Below, one piece after another: positions 22,400 through 33,589 of a stretch of 64,000 nt of DNA (the first letter of the stretch is position 1; each line of letters begins with the position of its first letter). The translations under genes and the position numbers were made by a program. The stretch covers positions 16,642,001-16,706,000 of the forward strand of contig NW_026947486.1 of assembly GCF_034190915.1 (NCBI RefSeq), read 5' to 3'. The notes beneath the pieces are model-generated. The model did no database searches. It was not told the origin of the DNA and worked only from the letters and a program-made list of their open reading frames with translations. The stretch is from Cavia porcellus. Its lineage: Eukaryota > Chordata > Mammalia > Rodentia > Caviidae.

Positions 22400-22552
22400 C
22401 AGGGCATAAGAGTATGTAACTGTCATCCCAGCATGTGGGAGGCTGAGACAAGATAATCTTTGCAAGTTTCAGACCAGCCTGAGCAACAAAGTGAGCTTAA
22501 GGGCATCTTGAACTGCATCATGACACATTGTCTAAAAAAAGACCAAAAAAAG
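22400..22552 (+). mobile_element. B1 SINE with internal duplication
   Basis: TCATCCCAGCATGTGGGAGG..CTGAGACAAGATAATCTT..CAGACCAGCCTGAGCAACAAAG, followed by a second, partial GTGAGCTTAAGGGCATC unit, then an A-rich tail AAAAAAAGACCAAAAAAAG. B1 is the 7SL-RNA-derived SINE of rodents. It sits in L1-G ORF1 and its tail is the target of L1-H. Confidence 0.85.
22536..22552 (+). repeat. Left TSD of L1-H (in B1 tail)
   Basis: AAAAAGACCAAAAAAAG against AAAAAGACCACAAAAG at 28319-28334, immediately after the 3' end of L1-H. Confidence 0.72.
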
Positions 22553-22740
22553 CCCTGAACCTCTGCCTCAGAGGGCAGGCTGCTTTTGCACTGGCCCTCT
22601 CACTTCCCTTGGGCCCTGGACCTCTGCCTTGGAGAGCAGGATGCTTCCATGCCCACCCTCCCACCACCCTCAGACCCCAGACCTCCACCTAGGAGGGCAA
22701 GCTGCTTCTGTGCCCATCCTCCTACCACCCTTGGTGAGCC
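22553..22740 (+). promoter_or_regulatory. L1-H 5'UTR monomer array, 3 x ~61 bp
   Basis: Three head-to-tail units aligned by ACCTCTGCCT..GAG.GCAGG.TGCTTC..TGCCCA.CCTCC.ACCACCCT at about 22559, 22620 and 22681. C-rich on the + strand. In mouse, L1 5'UTRs made of tandem monomers act as promoters whose strength rises with copy number; the same role here is inferred. Confidence 0.75.
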
Positions 22741-23379
22741 CACTCTACCTCCTGGACCTAATAATGCTATTGATCTCTGGCTGCCACCATTTCTCCCAGA
22801 ACCTTGGACTGCAGTGGATTAATCTTGCTGGGTTGATGGGAGACTCACCAAACCTTCATCCAAACAAAGGACTTTAGTAGGCTTCCATCAATGTGGTGAG
22901 TTTGCCCCTAAAATAGAGGTCTTCAGTGGGTAAATAAGAGCAATAGTGAAGTTACCTCCAGCTGTAGGACCTTGATGAGCTTGGCAAGAGTGTGGGTGAG
23001 TCCTTCTTCCATACAGAGAATATCAAGCAGGTTGAAGAGTGTGCCAATAAGGCCTCCCTCAACCTGGAGAAAATGAAAAGGGGTTAGAAGACACCCAGTG
23101 ACAGTAGGGTCCCAGCCAAGTCAAGCATGACAGACAGGGAGATCTGGTGACCTGGAACAACCTGAAGATACAAAAACAGCAGTAACATGGGTTGACTTAC
23201 ATAAATACTCTTGGGCTAGTCAGCCTAGGAAGAATATAGGACTCACTCAACAGGTGCTACAGGAGGAAATCAGGTGATTGGCATTCCTCTTCATGTGGTA
23301 CACAGCAATTAGACAAACATTAACCACACAGTAGGAGCCTAAAATGCACACTACCAACAGTTGAGACTAATGGGATTGA

Positions 23380-24010
23380 AAGGATAGAACTTTTAAAAAT
23401 AACAAAGCAGAATGAAATGACAATTCAGCAGCTAAAAGGGGATGCCAAGACAAACAACATAAGACTAATAGGCATTAATGAAGACTCAGGAGTCAATGCA
23501 AATGACATCTGTAAACCAATTATAGAAGTAATGGCACAAAAGATTCCAAACATGGGGAAGAACTCTGATATGAAGATAAATGAAGCATATAGAATGCCAA
23601 ATAGTCACAACCAACATAAGTCTACACCCAGACATATAATAATTAAGATTGCAGACATACCACATAAAAAGAGAATTCTAAAAGTGGTTACAGAAAAGAC
23701 ACATCTCATGTATCAAAGAAAGCCAATTAGAATCGTAGGAGACTATTCAGCACAAACCCTCAAGTTAAGACAAGTTTTTAGTGGGTTGTTTCAAGCCTTG
23801 AATGAAAATAACTTTCCACCCAGATTGATGTACCCTGAAAAACTTTCTTTGAAATATAATGGAGAAGGAAGACACTTACATGACAAAGAACAACAGAAGA
23901 AATTCATGTCCAGCAAGCCAAAAACAGAATATTGAAAGGCATACTAGACATAGATAAAAATGACAACAATTTCCAGAACAACAGCAAAAAGAAACCACCA
24001 GACAGGGTAG
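23380..24010 (+). pseudogene. L1-H ORF1, RRM and C-terminal domain only
   Basis: The open frame 23417-23935 (172 codons) is the longest L1 protein piece in the window. It holds the RRM core (IRLIGINEDSGVNANDICK, then STPRHIIIKIADIPHKKRIL, roughly residues 14-95) and the C-terminal domain (VTEKTHLMYQRKPIRIVG, SAQTLKLRQVF, NENNFPPRLMYPEKLS, to about residue 165). The 5'UTR runs straight into the RRM half (junction near 23380), so the N-terminal segment and coiled coil needed for trimer formation are gone. The frame closes at 23935, and a short lysine-rich tail is readable beyond in another frame. Confidence 0.85.
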
Positions 24011-24084
24011 ACAATTAAATAAAGGGAAAAGCAGGCAATAAACAACAGGAACATAATATGAAAAAGTTGAGCCGGTACATACCA

Positions 24085-27000
24085 GTTATATCCATCAATT
24101 AAATGGTTTCAACTCACCTATTGAAAAATATATTGACAGAATGGATCAAGAAAGAGCATCCCACAATATGCTGTAAACATGAAAGCCATCTGAATCAAAA
24201 GGATTCTCATAGATTAAAAAAGCCAAAGGATGGAGAACAGTATTCCAGGTGACAGGAACCCAGAAAAAAGCAGGGGTAACTATTCTATTTGCAGACAATG
24301 TGAACTTCAAACCTAAAATGATTAAAAGAGATAAAGAAGATCACTACATATTTGTTAATAGAAAAAATCAAGATGAAGAACTAACAACTATAAATATATA
24401 TGTACTAGATTCAGAAGCACAAAACTATATGAGACAAATATTAATGGATATGAAAAACCAAAATACACAAGAACACAAATGTAATAGGGGACCTTAACAT
24501 CCCACTGTCACAAAGAGATAGGTCAACTAGACAAAAAGTCAGCAAAGAAATAATGGAAATGAATCAAACCCATGAGCAAATGGACTTAGTAGATGTTTAC
24601 AGAGTGTTCCACCCAACCACATCAGAATATACATTGTTTTCAGCTGCACATGGACATTCTCCAAAATAGACCATATATTAGCCCATAAACATTAAGTAAA
24701 TGTAAATGGGTTGAAATTATACCATGCTTATTATCTGACCATATTGCACTGAAATCAAAAATTTAATGGTAAAAAAATTGCAAAACCTGTACAAATACAT
24801 GGAAATTAAATAACAATCTTCTGAACAACCAGTGGATTACAGGTGAAATTAAAGAAGAAATTAAGCAAAGCCTACAATTCAACAAAAATACAAAATAATG
24901 CAATCTGTGGGATGCAATGAAAGTGCTCCTAAGAGGTAAATAAAGACCAATAAATTGTCATATCAAGAAAATCGAAAGAGCACAAAGAAACAACTTAATA
25001 CTACATCTCAAGTTTCTAGAAAAACAAGATCAAGTCAAATCCAAAGTTCATAAACAATGGAAATTGTAAAAATCAGAGCAGATATTAATGTAATTGAGAC
25101 TAAAAAGACAATACAGAGAATTAATGAAACAGAGCAGGTGTTTGAGAGAATAAACAAAATTGATAGTCAACCTTATCAAGAAAAAGAAAGAAAAAATTCA
25201 AATTCACACAATAAGGACTGAAAAGAGGGAAATTACTACAGATTCCATGGAAATTCAAAAGATCATGAATATCTACTTTGAAAATCTCTACACACAAAGG
25301 GTAAAAAACAAAGTTAATGGACAGATTTCTAGAAACATATGAACTACTCATATGTCAAAGCTCAATCAAGAAGATATAACAATTTTGAATAACATAATAT
25401 CAGCTACTGAAATTGAAAACATGGTAAAAACCTTACCAACAAAGAAAAGCCCAGGCCCTGATGGATTCACAGCTCAATTCTACAAGAATTTGAGAGAAGA
25501 TTTAACACCAATACTCCTCAAACTCTTCAATGAAATTGAAAGGGAAGCAATGTTCCCTAACTAATACTCAGTGGCAAGTATCACTCTGATACCAAAACCA
25601 GAGAAAGAACCAACTAAAAAAAGATGATGATAGATCAATTTTACTAATGAACATTGATGCAAAGATTCTCAATAAAATACTATCAAATAGAATGCAATAT
25701 GTGCTCAACGATCTCAAAGAAAGAGACATTATGGTAGCTACCATTAATATTCGTTTGCCTTGTTGTGAAGTGCTGTGTTGCTTACATTGTTCTGTTTTGA
25801 TCTGCTTCATTCTGTCTTTTATTTTTTCTCTATAAAATAAAAAAAATAGCACGAAGCAAATCATCAAAGAGATTATATATCATGACCTAGTGGGATTTAC
25901 TCCATTAATGCAGGGTTGTTTCAACATACACAAATCAATAAATATAATAGCCACATCAACAGAGCCAAAACCTAAAATCACATGATCAACTCAATAGATG
26001 CAGAAAAATCTTTTGATAGGGTCTAACACTTGTTCATGGCAAAATTCTCACAGAAACTTGGAATAGATGATATCTACTTCAATCTCATAAAGGCCATCTA
26101 TGAAAAACCAACATCCAACATTATACTAAATGGGCAAAAAATGAAAGCTTTCACTCTAAAATCAGAAACAAGACAAGGGTGTCCACTATACCATTCCTAT
26201 TCAATATAGTTCTGGAAATATTAGCCAGAGGAATCAGACAAGAGAGAGAAAGGAAAGGAAGAAGTTTATTATCACTATTTATAGATGACATGATACTCTA
26301 TGTTGAAGACCCAAGAAACTCGATTAAGACTGCTAGAGGTAATAAAGAAATTCACCAGAGTAGCTGGATACAAAGTCAACACTCAAAACTCACCAGCATT
26401 CCTGTACATAAATGAAAAACTCACCGAGAGAGAAATTATAGAAATATTACTTTTCTCAGTAACATTTAAAAAAATGAAATAGTTGAAAATCAATGGGACC
26501 AAGAATATAAAAGACCTATATGCTGAAAATTATACTAGTCTTAAAAAAAGAGATTGAAGAGGTTATTAGAAAATGAAAGTATGTTCCTTGCTGTTGGTTA
26601 GAAAGAACCAACATTGTGAAAATGGCCATTCTCCCCAAAGTTCTCTACAGATTTAAGGCCATCCCAATCAAAATATCATTAATATACCTTATGGATCTGG
26701 AGAAAACTTTCCTAAAATTCATTTGGAAACAGAAGAAACCTAGAATACCAAAGGCAATTCTGGGCAACAAAGGCAAGACAGGAGGCATCTCAATTCCTGA
26801 CTTGACACTATACTAGAAATCTACAGTGATAAAATCAGCATGGTACTGGCGAAGAAATAGACCTGAGGATCAATGGAACAGATTAGAAGATACAAACATA
26901 TCTACAAAGACACTCAGCCACCTTATATTTGACAAAGGGGCTAAATACATTTACTGGAAAAAGAATAGCCTATTTAATCAGCAGAGTTGGAAAAATTGGC

Positions 27001-27951
27001 TTTCTGTATGCTGAAGACTGAAACTAGGCCCATGTCTATCATCATGCACAAAACTAAAGTCAAATGAATCAAAGATATAAATGTTAAAATAGAACCACTA
27101 TATCTTCTGGAAGACAAGATAGGTAGAAATCTTGTAGACATAGGGGTAGGCAGAGAATTCATGAACAAAATCCAGACCACAAGGGAAAGACTTCAAAGAA
27201 TTAACAACCTGGACCTCATATTATTAAAATGTTTTTGCAGCTCAAAAGAAATCACCAAAAGAGTGTAAAGAAAACCCACAGAGTGGGAAAGGATTTTAGC
27301 CAGCAACCCCTCAGGCAAAGGACTTATATCTAGAACTTATAAAGAATTCAAAAACAGCAAGTTTCCCAAATTCAAATACCCTCTCCAAAAATGGGTATCT
27401 GAGATGAATGCACAATTCTCAGATGAAGATATACAAGTGGCAAGTAAATACATGAAGAAATGTTCACTATCACTGGTCATTTGAGAAATGCAAATTAAGA
27501 CAGCATTGAGATTTCACCTCACTCTGGAAAGAATAGCTGCCATCAAGAAATCAAAGGATAACAAATGTTGGTGAGGCTGCAGGGAAAAAGAAATACTTCT
27601 CCATTATTGCTTTGAGTGTAGACTGGTGCAGCCACTGTGGAAATCAGTATGGAGATTCCTCAAAATCTAGGATTGGAAGTTCTGTCCAATCCAGTTTTTC
27701 ACTTCATGGGTATTTTCCTGGAAGTATTGAAAACATCATATCAGAGTAACATATGTGCACCCATGTTTATAGCAGCACAATTCATAGTAGCTAAATCTTG
27801 GAAAATGACCATCAGTTACAGTGGATATAAAAAGATGTGGTATTGTTATACAATGGAATATTACTCAGCTATAAAAAGGATGCTCTTTATAGGTAAAAGG
27901 AGGCAACATGAGACTATCCTAATAAGTGAAATAAATCAGACTCATTTATAA
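24085..27951 (+). pseudogene. L1-H ORF2 remnant
   Basis: Readable from endonuclease to C-terminus in broken frames. Endonuclease piece 24249-24497 (KKAGVTILFADNVNFKPKMI, EELTTINIYVLDSEAQNYMR). RT start 25352-25564 ([20 protein letters not shown]). Palm 26179-26415, where the catalytic motif is FIDD (26278-26289), not the usual FADD. Post-palm 26616-26816 ([20 protein letters not shown]). C-terminal piece 27637-27951 ending MWYCYTMEYYSAIKR..ETILISEINQTH, with the natural stop at 27951. A short L1 3'UTR insertion lies at about 25718-25855. Not functional. Confidence 0.86.
25718..25855 (+). mobile_element. Tiny 5'-truncated L1 (3'UTR end only)
   Basis: GAGACATTATGGTAGCTACC..TTGTTGTGAAGTGCTGTGTTG..TTGTTCTGTTTTGATCTGC, ending in CTCTATAAAATAAAAAAAAT, matches the last 130 bp of the L1-K 3'UTR (46565-46696) almost throughout. 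It interrupts L1-H ORF2 between ATAGAATGCA and GCAAATCATCAA. It belongs to the tandem-unit 3'UTR type, so that type was still moving after L1-H had landed. Confidence 0.82.
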
Positions 27952-28318
27952 ATATCATATTATCTCTCTAGTGCAAAAATGATAAAATCTGAAAGAGTAA
28001 TAATAAGATCCAAAATGTATGACAGATATTGTAATAATGAAAGAGAAGTAAAGTGTTCTAAGGGTATAATTGTATATATGTTTAATTGTGTGAGATAGTG
28101 AACCATACTACTAAGTTTTCATTAGTTTAGTCAGAAGAATAGTTTATACTGTCATTGTTTGATTTTATTTCCACTTTTTATGCTTTGATTTTTTAACTTG
28201 ATCAACTTCTAAGATAACAATATGTAATTTTGAACTAGTGATCTAGTGCTTTCTTATTGTCTTTTTGAAATTCTGTATTATCTCTACCCTTTTTTCTGTC
28301 TTGCATTTTTCTTTAAAT
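27952..28318 (+). repeat. L1-H 3'UTR, type A
   Basis: Colinear with the L1-B 3'UTR and with L1-J; ends TTTTTCTTTAAATAA followed by the right TSD. Confidence 0.8.
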
Positions 28319-28334
28319 AAAAAGACCACAAAAG

Positions 28335-28790
28335 GACTGATAGGTGTCAACAAAAAAGAAGACAACATAAATGACAAAGAAGAGTGTGTGCACACTTAAT
28401 AGCAAAAAGTTTCCTAAACATGGGAAAAGAATTTGACATGCAGAGAAGCAAGACATATAGACTTTCAAGTAGCAATAACCAAAATATATCTACACCTCAA
28501 CATAATAATGAAGAACTCAAATTCAGCATAACAATAGAATATTAAAAACCAATAGGGAGAAGAAATAGATCACCTATAAAGGAAAGCCTATCAAGATCAT
28601 AGCAGACTTCTCAACACAAACCATCAAGTTAAGAAGAGCATGGATTCAAGTATTTCAAGTGCTGAAAGTAAACAACTTCCAACCCAGATTGATGTATCCT
28701 GAAAATTGTCCTCAAATATCAATGGAGAAATGAAATAATTCCACAACAAAGAAAAATAAAAGAACTTCATAACCATGGAAACAACAAGCA
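28335..28790 (+). pseudogene. L1-G ORF1 3' part
   Basis: RRM and C-terminal domain readable by alignment (ATCTACACCTCAACATAATA; AACACAAACCATCAAGTTAAGA; CAACCCAGATTGATGTATCC) with stops in all frames. Confidence 0.7.
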
Positions 28791-28869
28791 GCCAATGAGC
28801 AGGACAAGCAATTAAAGAGAGGGGTAAAAGTAGAGAACCAACAACAGAAAGATAACATGATAAAGATAA

Positions 28870-31800
28870 GGATATATATAACAGTTAAAACCATTAATGT
28901 AAATGGCCTCAATTCACCCACCAAAAGAAACACACTGGCTCATTTAATTCAAAATTATATTCACAGACTGAAAGTCAAAAGATGGAAAGCAATACTCCAT
29001 ATGACATGAAACCAGAAAAATTTAGGGCTAGCAATTCTGTTTGCAGACAATGTGAACTTCAACCTAACAATTATCAAAACAGATAAAGCAGGTCACTACA
29101 CACATGTTAGGAGAAAACTTACAGAGGAAAATATTACATTCATAAATACATATGCACCAAATATGGGAACACCCAGCTGTGTAAGATAAATATTAATAGA
29201 TATGAAAAATCAAATAGGCAATTGTATGATCATAACAGGGTCTTAACTCTCCATTATCGCAAAGAGACAGATCAATGAGACAAAAAGTAAGCAAAGAAAT
29301 AGCAGAACAGAATCAAACTTGTGAACATATGGACTGAGTAAATGTATACAGAATTTTCCACTTAACATCAGACTATGCATTCTTCTCAGCTGCACGTGGG
29401 ATTTTCTCTAAAATAAACCATACACTAGCACATAGAAATACTTATGGAAATGTAACAGAATCAAAATTACCACATGCATATTATCTCAGTGTAACGACAT
29501 GAAATTGGAAGTTAATGACAGAAGACATCACAAAAATTCCATAAACACATAGAACCTAAATAATATAATCCAGAATAATCAAAGGGTAACAGAGAAAATT
29601 AAAGAAATTAAACAAAATCTACAAGTAAATTAAGATGCAAGTATATAAGTTACTGAATTCTGTGAGATGCAATGAAAGCAATCTTCATATGAAAATTTAT
29701 TGCAGAGAAATCTCATATCAGGAAAACAGAATACACACAAATAAACAACCTGATGCTGCATTTCAAACATCTAGAAAAAGAAGAACCAGTCAAGACCAAA
29801 CCCAAAGAAGTGAGGAATTTGTAAAGATCAGAGTGGAAATTAATGCAATTGAGACTAAGAAAACAATACAAAGAATTAATGAATCAAAAAGTTGGTTATT
29901 TGAAAGAATAAATAAAATCAATAAGCCTCTAGTCAATCTTATAAAAAATGAAAAGCTCAAATTCATGAATTAAAGAATGAAAACATTACAGGTAATGTGG
30001 AAATACAGAAGATCATCTTTGATCTTCTTTGAAAGATCTACTTTGAAAATCCTTACTCTCACGTGTTTAATAATACAGAAGAAATGGACAGATTCCTAGA
30101 AACATATGTATTATCAAAGCTGGATCAAGAATAGGGAAAACTTCTGAGTAGTGTAATTTCAGTCAATGAAACTGAAAAATGTAATTAGAACTCAAGTAAC
30201 AAGTAAAAGCCCAGGTGCTGATGGATTCACAGATGAATTCTACAATAAATTTAGGAAAAAACATAATAACAATATTCCTGCAACTTGTCAATGAAATGGA
30301 AAGGGAAGAAATTCTCCCTAACTCTTTGCTGGAAGCAAGTACTACCCTAACACCAAAACCAGAGAAAGACTCAATCAAAAAAATGGAACTACAGGCTGAT
30401 CTCCCTAATGAGCATAGATGCAAAAATCTTGAATAAAATACTGGCAAACAATGCAGTGAATCATCAGGAGGATTATACATGACCAAGCGTGATTCATCCC
30501 AGGAATGCAGGGATGGTTCAACATATGTAAATCTTTAAATGTAATACATCACATCAATTGAGACACAGACAAAAATCATGTGATCATCTCAATAGATGCA
30601 TTAAAAGGTTTTGATAAATTCCAACACTCATTCATAATAAAATTCTACAGAAAATCAAAATTGATGGTCTTTAACTCAATCTGATAAAAGTCATATATGA
30701 TAAACCAATTGTCAACATGTTACTAAATGGACAAAAACTGAAAGCTTTCAACCTAAAATTAGGAACAAGATAAGGATATTCATTATCATTATTTCTTTTC
30801 AATATAGTCCAGGAAATATTAGCCCAAGTAATTAGGCAAGATAAAGAAATAAAGGGAACAAGGATAGGAAAGGAAGAAATTAAATTGTCATTATTTGCAG
30901 ATGACATGATACTCTGCATAGAATATCCCAAAAACTCCACTGACAGACTTCTAGATCTAATAAAAATTCAGCAATGTAGTTGGATACAATGTCAACATTT
31001 AAAAATCAATAACATTCTTGAACGTAAAAAGCAAACTCACTGAAAGAGAAATAACAGAAACCACACCCTTCACAATAGAACTCCCCAAAATGAAGCACTT
31101 AGGAATCAATCTAACAAAGGAAGTAAAAGATCTAAGCATTACAATTACATTTCTCTAAAAAGAGAAGATTGAAGAGAATTTCAGAAATTGCAAGGACATC
31201 CCTTGTTCATGGAGAGGAAGAACAAATATTGTGAAAATATACATTCACCCAAAGTCCTTATAGAAATTTAATGCAACTCAAATCAATATACCATTACTAT
31301 ACCTCACAGATCTAGACAAAATATTTCTAAAATTCACCTGGAACCAGAAAAAAACCTAGGATAGCAAAGACAATTCTGGGCAACAAAAGCAAGGAAGGAA
31401 GCATCACAATCCATGGCTTGAATTTATACTGTAAAGCTTATGTGGAAAAATCAACATGGTATTGGAATTAAAACAGGCCTGAAGATCACTGGAATAGATT
31501 AAAAGATACAGTCACAATAAAACATACTCATCCACCTTATCTTCCACAAAGGGGTCAAGTAAGTTCACTGGAAGAAAGATAGCCTCTTTAATAAGAGGTG
31601 CTGGAAAACCTGGCTTACCATGTGCTGAAAACTAAAACTAGATGCAAGTCTATCACCGTGCCCTAAAGTAAAGTCCAAATGAATCTAGGATCCATGTGTT
31701 AAAACAGAAACACTAAAACTGCTGGAAGACAAAGTAGGTAAAAACCTTGAAGACACATTAATTACTAGAGAGTTCATGAACAAAAATAAAACTGCATGAG

Positions 31801-32590
31801 AATTACTTCCCAGGATCAAGAATTAGAATCTCATCTTATTAAGATGTTTTTGCATGTCTAAAAATTCTCCAAAAGAGTAAAAAGAAAACCCATGACTTGG
31901 GAAAAAATCTTAGTCAACTCTTCTTCATACCAAAGACTTTTATCTAGAAAATATAAAGAATTATAAAGATCAGGCTCCCAAAATTCAAGGATCAACCCAA
32001 AAATGGGTGTCTGAGATGAATACACTCTTCTCAGATGAAATACAAATACCGAATAAATATACAAAAATATTTGCAGCATCATTGTTCATTAGAAAAATGC
32101 AAATTACAATAATATTGAGATTCCCTCTCATTGCAGAAAAATGGCCAAGATGAAGAAATCAACCAATAACAAATGCTCAAGGGGTTGTGGGGACAAAGGA
32201 ATTCTTCTCCACTGTCGGGAGGAGTGGAGGCTGGTGCCACCACTATGGAAATCAGTGTAGAGGTTTATTAAAAAGCCAGGATTAGAGGTCTAATTTGAAC
32301 CAACCACTCTGCTTCTGGACATTTTCTCAGAAATGAAAACATCATACCACAGTGATATATATACACCCACGTTTATAGCTGCACAATTTGTTATAGTCAG
32401 ATCTTGGAAAAACCCAAATGCCCATGAAACAAGGAATGGATAAAAAAAAGATATGGTATTTTTATATCATGCAGAATTGAGCTATAAAGAAGTATCACAA
32501 TGAGTCTTTTATAGGTCAATGGATGAGAGTCAGTACCATACTCATAATCAAAATAAATCAGATTCACATGCATAAATACTGTATTGTCTC
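28870..32590 (+). pseudogene. L1-G ORF2 remnant
   Basis: Readable in order: ORF2 start (ACCATTAATGTAAATGG, about 28890), endonuclease to about 29470, linker with an open piece at 29635-29973 (112 codons, ending INESKSWLFERINKINKPLVNLI), RT from about 30200, catalytic FADD intact at 30894-30905, post-palm at about 31060-31500, C-terminal part (TGGGAAAAAATCTTAG, about 31899) and end at about 32590. No frame stays open for more than about 110 codons. Confidence 0.8.
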
Positions 32591-33040
32591 CCTATTGAAA
32601 GAAACTGCAAGAGTAAATGACATCCAAAATCTATAATAGATGTTGTGAAAGGTTGAGAAACTGCTCAAAATGGAAAAATAACTGGGATAAGGGAAAGGAG
32701 AATACAAGAAATGGAAAAGGAAAAAGATTAATTCTTGTTTATATGTACATAAAATATATAAGATGATTATGCTATTGATTCCATTAGTTTTTTTGAAAGG
32801 AATGATTAGTACTCATATGATTAGATCAATTTTGCATATCTTCATTGGGTAATCCAAGCAACTCTTTTGAAGATGCAATATTACATATTGTTATATTATG
32901 CAATATTACAACTGTTGTTAAATTCCCATCATCTTGTTTTGAAAGCCTATATTGTTTTTTTTTGTTGTTGTTCTTGTTGTTGTTTGTAGGTCTCTTGTTC
33001 TGTGTTCTCCTTTTCTGTGCTTTTTCTTTTTGTCTTGAAC
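32590..33040 (+). repeat. L1-G 3'UTR, truncated
   Basis: T-rich 3'UTR with a TTG-rich run (32951-32985) and TCTTGTTCTGTGTTCTCC, resembling the tandem-unit type. It lacks the expected CTTTAAAATAAA end. Confidence 0.55.
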
Positions 33041-33505
33041 AGCAGAAAATTTCCCACACATGGATAAATTGTTGGACATAAATTTTAAGTGAAGCATACA
33101 ATACTCCAAAAAGCCATGACCAAAGCAAATCTACAAAAAGGAATACAATAATCAGGATTTGAGAAGTTCAGCAGAAAAAAAAATTTTAAAAAGCAGTTAG
33201 AGAAAAGAAACAAAGAACGTATAAATGAACGTCCATCAGAATTACAGAAGACTTCTCAATACAAACACTCAAATAAAGGAGAGATTGGAGTGAGATATTT
33301 CTGGATCAAAAAGAAAACAATGCCCAAACAAGCCTGGTGTACCTCACAAAACTGTTTCAAAACTGATAGAGAAATAAGATACTTCCTGAACAAAGAACAC
33401 CTGAGAAAATTCACAATCACCAAATCAGCTGTTCAGAATGCTCTGAAGTATATTTTAGAAAAAGAAAACAAAGACAGTAACCACAAAACATTAATAAAAT
33501 GAAGC
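33041..33505 (+). pseudogene. L1-I ORF1 3' part
   Basis: RRM end and C-terminal domain; the open piece 33290-33502 contains TKSAVQNALKYILEKENKD near its end, the lysine/asparagine-rich ORF1 tail. The upstream part is in other frames. Confidence 0.65.
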
Positions 33506-33589
33506 CACCAGGCAGAGAAAGCAATTAAACAGAGGGGAAAGACAGGGAACCAACAATAAGAAAATAATGTGACAGCATGTTAATGTGTA

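Larger units (their letters stand above)
22553..28318 (+). mobile_element. L1-H, near-complete LINE-1 nested in B1 tail
   Basis: 5'UTR with three 61-bp monomers (22553-22740) and a long unique part (to about 23380), ORF1 lacking its N-terminal half (about 23380-24010), ORF2 (about 24085-27951) and type A 3'UTR (27952-28318) ending CTTTAAATAA. Among the best-preserved L1s here: several open pieces of 60-172 codons lie in order. A 135-bp piece of another L1 3'UTR lies in the RT region (about 25718-25855). Confidence 0.87.
28335..33040 (+). mobile_element. L1-G, 3' part (ORF1 end, ORF2, 3'UTR)
   Basis: Resumes ORF1 after the right B1 TSD: the GGACTGATAGGTGTC region equals the ..AGACTAATAGGCATTAATG of L1-H ORF1. 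ORF1 ends near 28790, ORF2 spans about 28870-32590, and the 3'UTR runs to about 33040, where it ends at TTTTTGTCTTGAACAG without a poly(A) tail and abuts L1-I ORF1. Confidence 0.75.

Noticed and set aside
22400..28318. B1 plus L1-H as one chimeric transcript inserted together.
   Set aside because: L1-H has its own TSD made of B1 tail sequence, so two separate insertions explain the structure better.
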